From Desulfobacteraceae bacterium (GTDB lineage Bacteria > Desulfobacterota > Desulfobacteria > Desulfobacterales > UBA11574): 10,298 nucleotides of DNA. The DNA is taken from positions 1 through 10,298 of the forward strand of contig JAOUGB010000045.1 in assembly GCA_029857875.1 (NCBI GenBank). Reading direction: 5' to 3'. Below the pieces are notes generated by a model. The model had not been told where the DNA came from, ran no database searches, and saw only the letters and a program-made list of their open reading frames with translations. Below are positions 6,363-10,298 of the stretch, piece after piece. Position numbers and translations under genes: made by a program. Positions within the stretch are counted from its first letter, which is position 1, and every line of letters starts with the position of its first letter.

Positions 6363-6453
6363 GGCGTTACTCCTTTGATTTTGTTTTATTTTGGGAGGTT
6401 TTGAAACAGCTTCAAATAAATCCCGGTCGATATAAAGCAACTGGTTGTGTGAC

Positions 6454-6470
6454 GAACACGGGAAGTGTTC
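6454..6470. promoter_or_regulatory. Perfect palindrome, candidate operator upstream of flavin reductase
   Basis: GAACAC-GGGAA-GTGTTC is a perfect 6-5-6 inverted repeat centred at 6462, about 100 bases upstream of the flavin reductase start. The size and symmetry suit a dimeric repressor or activator. No regulator gene lies next to it and I do not recognise the motif. Confidence 0.4.
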
Positions 6471-6514
6471 TAAACAGGTTGTTGCCCAAGCGGAAATCTC
6501 TTTGAGCGCTCATT

Positions 6515-6636
6515 GAAACGTTTTTTATTCATAAATCTTGGCGAAGTGAAAGAAATGCGATTCCAAATGTTTGATCCCTTAGGGCGAGTTCTGGAATCGC
6601 CTGGAACGATCCTTGGATTTATCAAAAAACGTTTTA
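6515..6636. repeat. ~120-bp nested inverted-repeat element downstream of fdhA
   Basis: The outer arms 6515-6541 and 6611-6636 pair imperfectly, sharing AAACGTTTTTT, ATAAAT and a final GG against CC. Inside, GCGATTCCA (6557-6565) and TGGAATCGC (6592-6600) form a perfect 9-bp inner stem. The element lies between the formate dehydrogenase stop and the flavin reductase start (458-bp gap, 6363-6820). It could serve as a terminator for the former or be a small MITE. The remaining part of the gap, 6637-6820, shows no supportable gene. Confidence 0.55.
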
Positions 6637-6820
6637 GAGCCAGCGAAAAGTGATTTGGACAACAGCCTGCGAAGGGCTGACTCTACATATCATGTAAATA
6701 GCATAAAGGGCAAGTCCAAGAGGAGCCAAAAGGACGCATCTCCTATCAATTTTTTGGCTTTTGTTTCGGCGGGAGTTACGGGTGAACGGCATTTTTTTCG
6801 CGATTAGGCAACCGGCCGCC

Positions 6821-8869
6821 CTACCTTGATTGCCGGGTCCCTTTTTGCAACATAACCGCACATACCTTGTATTCCGGTGTTTTGGCGACCGGATCATGGG
6901 CAGGATTGGTAAGAAGGTTTGCACAGTTTTCGGCAAAATGAAACGGCATAAAGACGACACCGGGGGGCACCCGCCTGGTTACCAACGCTTTTGCAGCTAC
7001 ACGGCCCCGCCTTGAGCGTATCGTCACGGTATCGCCTTCCCGTATGGATATTTTTGAGGCGTCGTCAGGATGAATTTCAACGATCACCTCAGGCATTTCA
7101 GTATTTAGGGCCGGGGAATTCCTTGTCATGGTCCCTGAATGGTAATGCACGTGCAGGCGCCCTGTGGTCAGCCACAAGGGGTAGTCCGGATCGACGGTTT
7201 CCGCGGGCGGCTTGTAGGAAACGGCGTGAAACCGGCCTTTTCCCCGCGCAAAGGCGTTTTTGTAGAGAAATTTAGTTCCCGGGTGATCAATATCCGAACA
7301 CGGCCACTGGAGACCCCCGTTTACAAGGCGGGCGTATGTGACACCGCCATAGGCGGGCGTAAGGGCTGCTATCTCATTCATGATCTTTTCGGGTGACTCG
7401 TAATTCATGAAAAATCCCATGCGCTCGGAAAGTCTCTGAATGATAATCCAGTCCGCAAGCGCTTCTCCCTCCGGTTCGACAGCCTGCCGAATCCGTTGAA
7501 CGCGTCTTTCGGTGTTTGTAAACGTGCCGTCCTTTTCAGCAAATGACACCGCCGGCAGCACAACATGCGCCAGTTCGGCTGTCGGCGTAAAGAAGATATC
7601 CTGGACGACCAGAAGTTCCGCCGCCTTTAGTGCCTGTTTTACGCTGGAAACATCCGGTTCACTTACCATGGGGTTTTCTCCGGCGATATACAGCGCCTTG
7701 ACCGAGCCGCCGGCCAGCCCGGCCAGCATGTCAGGGAGGGCAAGACCCGCGGCATCGGGCAGGGGCGAATTCCAGGCTTTTTCGAACTTTTTGCGGTTCT
7801 CTGCTTTAATTGTCGGTTGGTAGCCGGGATACATGTCCGGAAGTGCGCCCATATCGCAGGCTCCCTGGACGTTATTCTGCCCGCGAAGCGGGTTGACTCC
7901 TGAGAATTCCTTTCCCACATGGCCGCAAAGCATGGCCAGATTGGCCAGGGATTTGACGTTATCTACCCCGGTGATATGCTGTGTGATTCCCATGCAGTAA
8001 ACTATGGAACCTGTTTTCGCGGTGGCATACAATTCTGCGGCCCTCACGATGTCCTCTGTGAAAGCCCCGGTTATGTCACAAACCCTTTCAGGCGGATAAT
8101 CCTCTATGGCCTTTTTAAGATCCTGGAAGTTTTCGGTTCGCTCCTGTATGAACGCCTGATCGTGCCAGCCGCGCTCTAGAATGACATGCATGAGGCCGTT
8201 GATCAGAGCGACGTCAGTTCCCAGCCTGTGCCGAATATGCACGTCAGCATCAAGGGCCAGCTGGATATTTCGAGGATCTGCCACCACCAGGTTTGCGCCT
8301 TTGCTTACAGCCCTCTGAATGCGGGTGGCAACCAGCGGGTGGGTGGCGGTGGTATTTGAACCAATGACGAGAATACAACCCGAATATTCAAGTTCTGCAA
8401 TGGAGTTGGTCATGGCACTGCCGCCAAAAGCAGCGGCAAGACCTGCCGCCGTGGGCGCGTGTCAGAGGCGTGCGCAGTGATCAATATTATTGGTCCCCAC
8501 GCACGCCCTGGCAAATTTCTGCAACAGGTAATTTTCTTCATTGGTCATTTTGGCCGAAGCCATGAAACCGATACTGTCGCTGCCGTCTGACGACTTGATT
8601 TTTTGCAGCCTTGCGGCGACAAAATCCAGCGCTTCGTCCCAGGAGACCTGGCACAAGGCGCCCTTCTTTCTCAGCATGGGATGGGTGAGCCGGTTGGCGC
8701 TGTGGATGAATTCATGGACATTCCAACCCTTGATGCACAGCTTGCCGTCATTTTGTTGGCTGCCGCCGGCGGGGATCACGCCGACAACACGGCCGTTTAG
8801 GACTTCCAGATAGATGCTGCAGCCACAACCGCAGTAAGGGCAAGTTGTTAAAACGGTTTTGTAATCCAT
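6821..8869 (-). CDS. fdhA: Selenocysteine formate dehydrogenase catalytic subunit
   Basis: Two ORFs (8462-8869 and 6821-8413) lie in the same frame and join into one 682-residue protein if TGA at 8462-8464 is read as selenocysteine 136, in HCARL-U-HAPTAAGL. This is where the Sec of E. coli FdhF sits (140, in VUHGPSVAGL). Cys10, Cys13, Cys17 and Cys45 bind the N-terminal 4Fe-4S cluster, with Lys47 two residues after the last. The central molybdopterin (bis-MGD) domain follows. The C-terminal dinucleotide-binding domain runs from about 560 to 675 and ends with FMPFHFAE and DPVAKTPEYKV. There is no Tat signal, so the enzyme is cytoplasmic. It oxidises formate to CO2 or runs in reverse, with Mo or W at the active site. 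Electron-transfer partner subunits are not in the window. No clear ribosome binding site precedes ATG at 8869, and repeat copy 2 begins about 22 bases upstream. Confidence 0.95.
8433..8449 (-). promoter_or_regulatory. SECIS element for selenocysteine insertion in fdhA
   Basis: Read on the minus strand, GCGGCA (8449-8444) and UGCCGC (8438-8433) form a perfect 6-bp stem around the loop GGUCU. The loop starts 18 nt after the UGA codon at 8464-8462. The same GGUCU loop at the same distance occurs in the E. coli fdhF SECIS as I recall it. SelB would bind this hairpin to deliver Sec-tRNA. Confidence 0.9.
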
Positions 8870-8890
8870 TGCGTAAACCCGAATACTTTA

Positions 8891-9149
8891 AGTAAAGAAT
8901 CCTGGCCCAAAGGACCAAGCTTTGGTTTACCCCTAAAAGGGGCTGTTTTCCTGAAAGCCAGACAAGTTAAAAGTGCCTAAAGTGATCTAAAGTGCCTAAA
9001 GTTATGGAGTCGCTTCGCTCCGCTGATCTTATAAAATTGACAGAATTCCTTAACTTTAGCTCACTTTAAACTTTAGTTCACTTCAAACTCTTGCAGCAAT
9101 TCTTTAGCCAGAGCCAGAGAACTCTGACCTGGCCCAGAGGACCAAGTTT
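8891..9149 (+). repeat. Copy 2 of the ~260-bp dispersed intergenic repeat
   Basis: This is the same orientation and layout as copy 1 at 2172-2432. The terminal hairpins TGGCCC-AAA-GGACCA (8903-8917) and TGGCCC-AGA-GGACCA (9130-9144) sit in 19-bp direct repeats (8901-8919 and 9128-9146) that differ at one base. Inverted arms lie at 8964-9004 and 9051-9092, and the central GGAGTCGCTTCGCTCC at 9006-9021. It fills almost all of the 305-bp gap between the oxidoreductase stop and the formate dehydrogenase start, so it is transcribed if those genes form one unit. There is no ORF inside. Confidence 0.88.
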
Positions 9150-9174
9150 TATATGACGAAATAAAACAAAAAAG

Positions 9175-10298
9175 TCAAAGCGATTGAACCGACGCAGACA
9201 GCCGTTGTTTAAGGAATTCCCTTTCGGCTTGATCGTCGGAAATAAATTCCAGCAGGGCTTTTGATGAAATTTCCGGGAAGCGGAGTGCGATGATGGGACA
9301 AACCCCCAATATCATCGTCATGGCAACCCTATCTGTCCAAAGACGCGGGTTTTTCTCTATACGGCCGGATAGGATTGGCGGCAACCCTCCACCAAATTTC
9401 AGAAAATCCTCCGCCGGCACATCTCCTCGTATAAACGCTGAGATTTCATCAACGCCGGGACTTAAAATTTGCCGGTCCTTCCCTATTCCGGCAAGGCCTC
9501 TTGCCGTTTGAACAAGTTCTTCAATCTTCATTTCCGGATCTAATTTCAATGCCGCGGCGACGGGATCAAGGCCTAAGCGCTGACATTCCCCAAGCAGCAC
9601 AAGGCATTGTCTGCCGCACGTTTTGGCCAGCGCAGTCAGACCCGAATGATCGATAACCATGACCGGCTCAGACCCTTTTCCCCCGGACCGATTCAGGCCT
9701 GGTGTGACCCCGTATCCCATGCAGGGAAAAGGACAGTTGTAACATGCGAAAACGCTTTTGATCGAATTAGCGATATACGACTTGACTGCTTCAGGCAGCC
9801 CGATGCTGCCAAGCACAGACAGGCATCCGCCGCCTTTTGTTTTACGGCCGGCATTCAGCGTATTGAGCATTTTTCCTCTCAGGGAGAGGTTATTGGCCCC
9901 AAACGGCAGACCGCCACCGCCTGCGAACATTATCGCCTTCAATTTCCTGGCAGCCATCCAGGCGGCCATACCGCCCTTATCGAGGCTTCCCCCCGTTCCA
10001 AGAGAAACCATCGCATTGGGGGATCCCGTGTCTGCAGCCGGGCCGGTCAGAATAGTGAAGTAACGACGTGCCGGATGTTGCAGCTTGATCATTTCCGAGA
10101 CTTCAGGAACACTTCTATTTATAAGGTCTTCGGCGGGAAGAAATTGAATGGTGTTGATTGCGATGACAAGTTTCTGAGGAGCGGTGGCTGACCCTTTTAT
10201 CACCAAAAAATCAAGGCCTGAAAATTTTAATCCCGGTCCCGCTCTTAACATCAGCGGGGTGTGACAAAGCCCGTCGTCTGAAAAGCGTCTGAACGTTG
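9175..10298 (-). CDS. Aldehyde:ferredoxin oxidoreductase (AOR)-family protein, 5'-partial
   Basis: The frame is open to the right edge; residues before the first visible Met (10251) read TFRRFSDDGLCHTPL, so the N-terminus is outside the window. Numbering from that Met, GPGLKFSGLDFLVIKG (5-20) matches the AOR N-terminal domain, and KGGMAAWMAARKLKAI (92-107) matches the family's GRGGLGAVMGSKNLKAI. The 4Fe-4S ligands are Cys170, Cys173 and Cys177 in CYNCPFPC, with a late Cys318 in GVCP. AOR enzymes hold tungsto-bispterin and oxidise aldehydes to acids with ferredoxin. Only about 140 residues separate Cys177 from Cys318, and 40 follow it. In Pyrococcus AOR (605 residues; Cys295 to Cys494) these spans are about 200 and 110. 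It is therefore a short, divergent member with unknown substrate. The formate dehydrogenase gene follows on the same strand after repeat copy 2. Confidence 0.87.
   Translation of the reverse strand, partial: TFRRFSDDGLCHTPLMLRAGPGLKFSGLDFLVIKGSATAPQKLVIAINTIQFLPAEDLINRSVPEVSEMIKLQHPARRYFTILTGPAADTGSPNAMVSLGTGGSLDKGGMAAWMAARKLKAIMFAGGGGLPFGANNLSLRGKMLNTLNAGRKTKGGGCLSVLGSIGLPEAVKSYIANSIKSVFACYNCPFPCMGYGVTPGLNRSGGKGSEPVMVIDHSGLTALAKTCGRQCLVLLGECQRLGLDPVAAALKLDPEMKIEELVQTARGLAGIGKDRQILSPGVDEISAFIRGDVPAEDFLKFGGGLPPILSGRIEKNPRLWTDRVAMTMILGVCPIIALRFPEISSKALLEFISDDQAEREFLKQRLSASVQSL

Noticed and set aside
5796..6440. Longer flavin reductase starting at 6440.
   Set aside because: The extra 26 residues have no family character, while ATG at 6362 has AGGAG seven bases upstream and matches the family's N-terminus.
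6821..8869. Two separate genes or a nonsense-disrupted formate dehydrogenase pseudogene.
   Set aside because: The UGA is exactly at the conserved selenocysteine position, homology continues in the same frame right after it, and a SECIS hairpin follows at the right distance.
9607..10191. A 194-residue ORF on the plus strand.
   Set aside because: It lies fully antisense to the AOR-family gene, whose motifs are unmistakable, and its own product shows no family features.

Overview
The window looks like an accessory, repeat-rich stretch of an anaerobic bacterial chromosome, most likely a sulfate-reducing Desulfobacterota (Desulfobacterales-type). This inference rests on a selenocysteine formate dehydrogenase, a tungsten aldehyde oxidoreductase-family gene, a flavoredoxin-like flavin reductase and a near-consensus sigma-54 promoter. 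No rRNA, tRNA, CRISPR array or transposase gene was seen.

Left part (1-2892): the tail of a predicted zinc aminopeptidase (+) converges on a LysR regulator (-). Between them lies a 200-bp element with perfect 24-bp inverted ends. LysR is divergent from a FlK-like hot-dog thioesterase (+), and the gap between them carries copy 1 of a ~260-bp dispersed repeat.

Middle part (2893-5204): a dual-specificity phosphatase (-) resembles plant SEX4/laforin glucan phosphatases and has a DUF2934-like tail. It is followed by a 5'-truncated histone-deacetylase-family gene (+). The deacetylase homology stops abruptly at about 3744, and the DNA on the other side reads as the tail of a different minus-strand gene, so this looks like a rearrangement junction. 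Next come a sigma-54 promoter, a 57-residue four-cysteine protein, and an intergenic region with an unexplained ~175-nt inverted-repeat fold.

Right part (5205-10298), all on the minus strand: an exported YkuD L,D-transpeptidase, a flavoredoxin-like protein, a selenocysteine formate dehydrogenase catalytic subunit and the 3' part of an aldehyde:ferredoxin oxidoreductase-family gene. The formate dehydrogenase appears as two ORFs split by UGA, with a clear SECIS hairpin just downstream of that codon. Copy 2 of the ~260-bp repeat lies between the last two genes. Both encode pterin Mo/W enzymes and may belong to one low-potential redox module, but their partner subunits are outside the window.

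The least explained content is non-coding: the two-copy ~260-bp repeat with terminal hairpins and long internal inverted arms, and three other unrelated inverted-repeat elements, each in a different intergenic gap.
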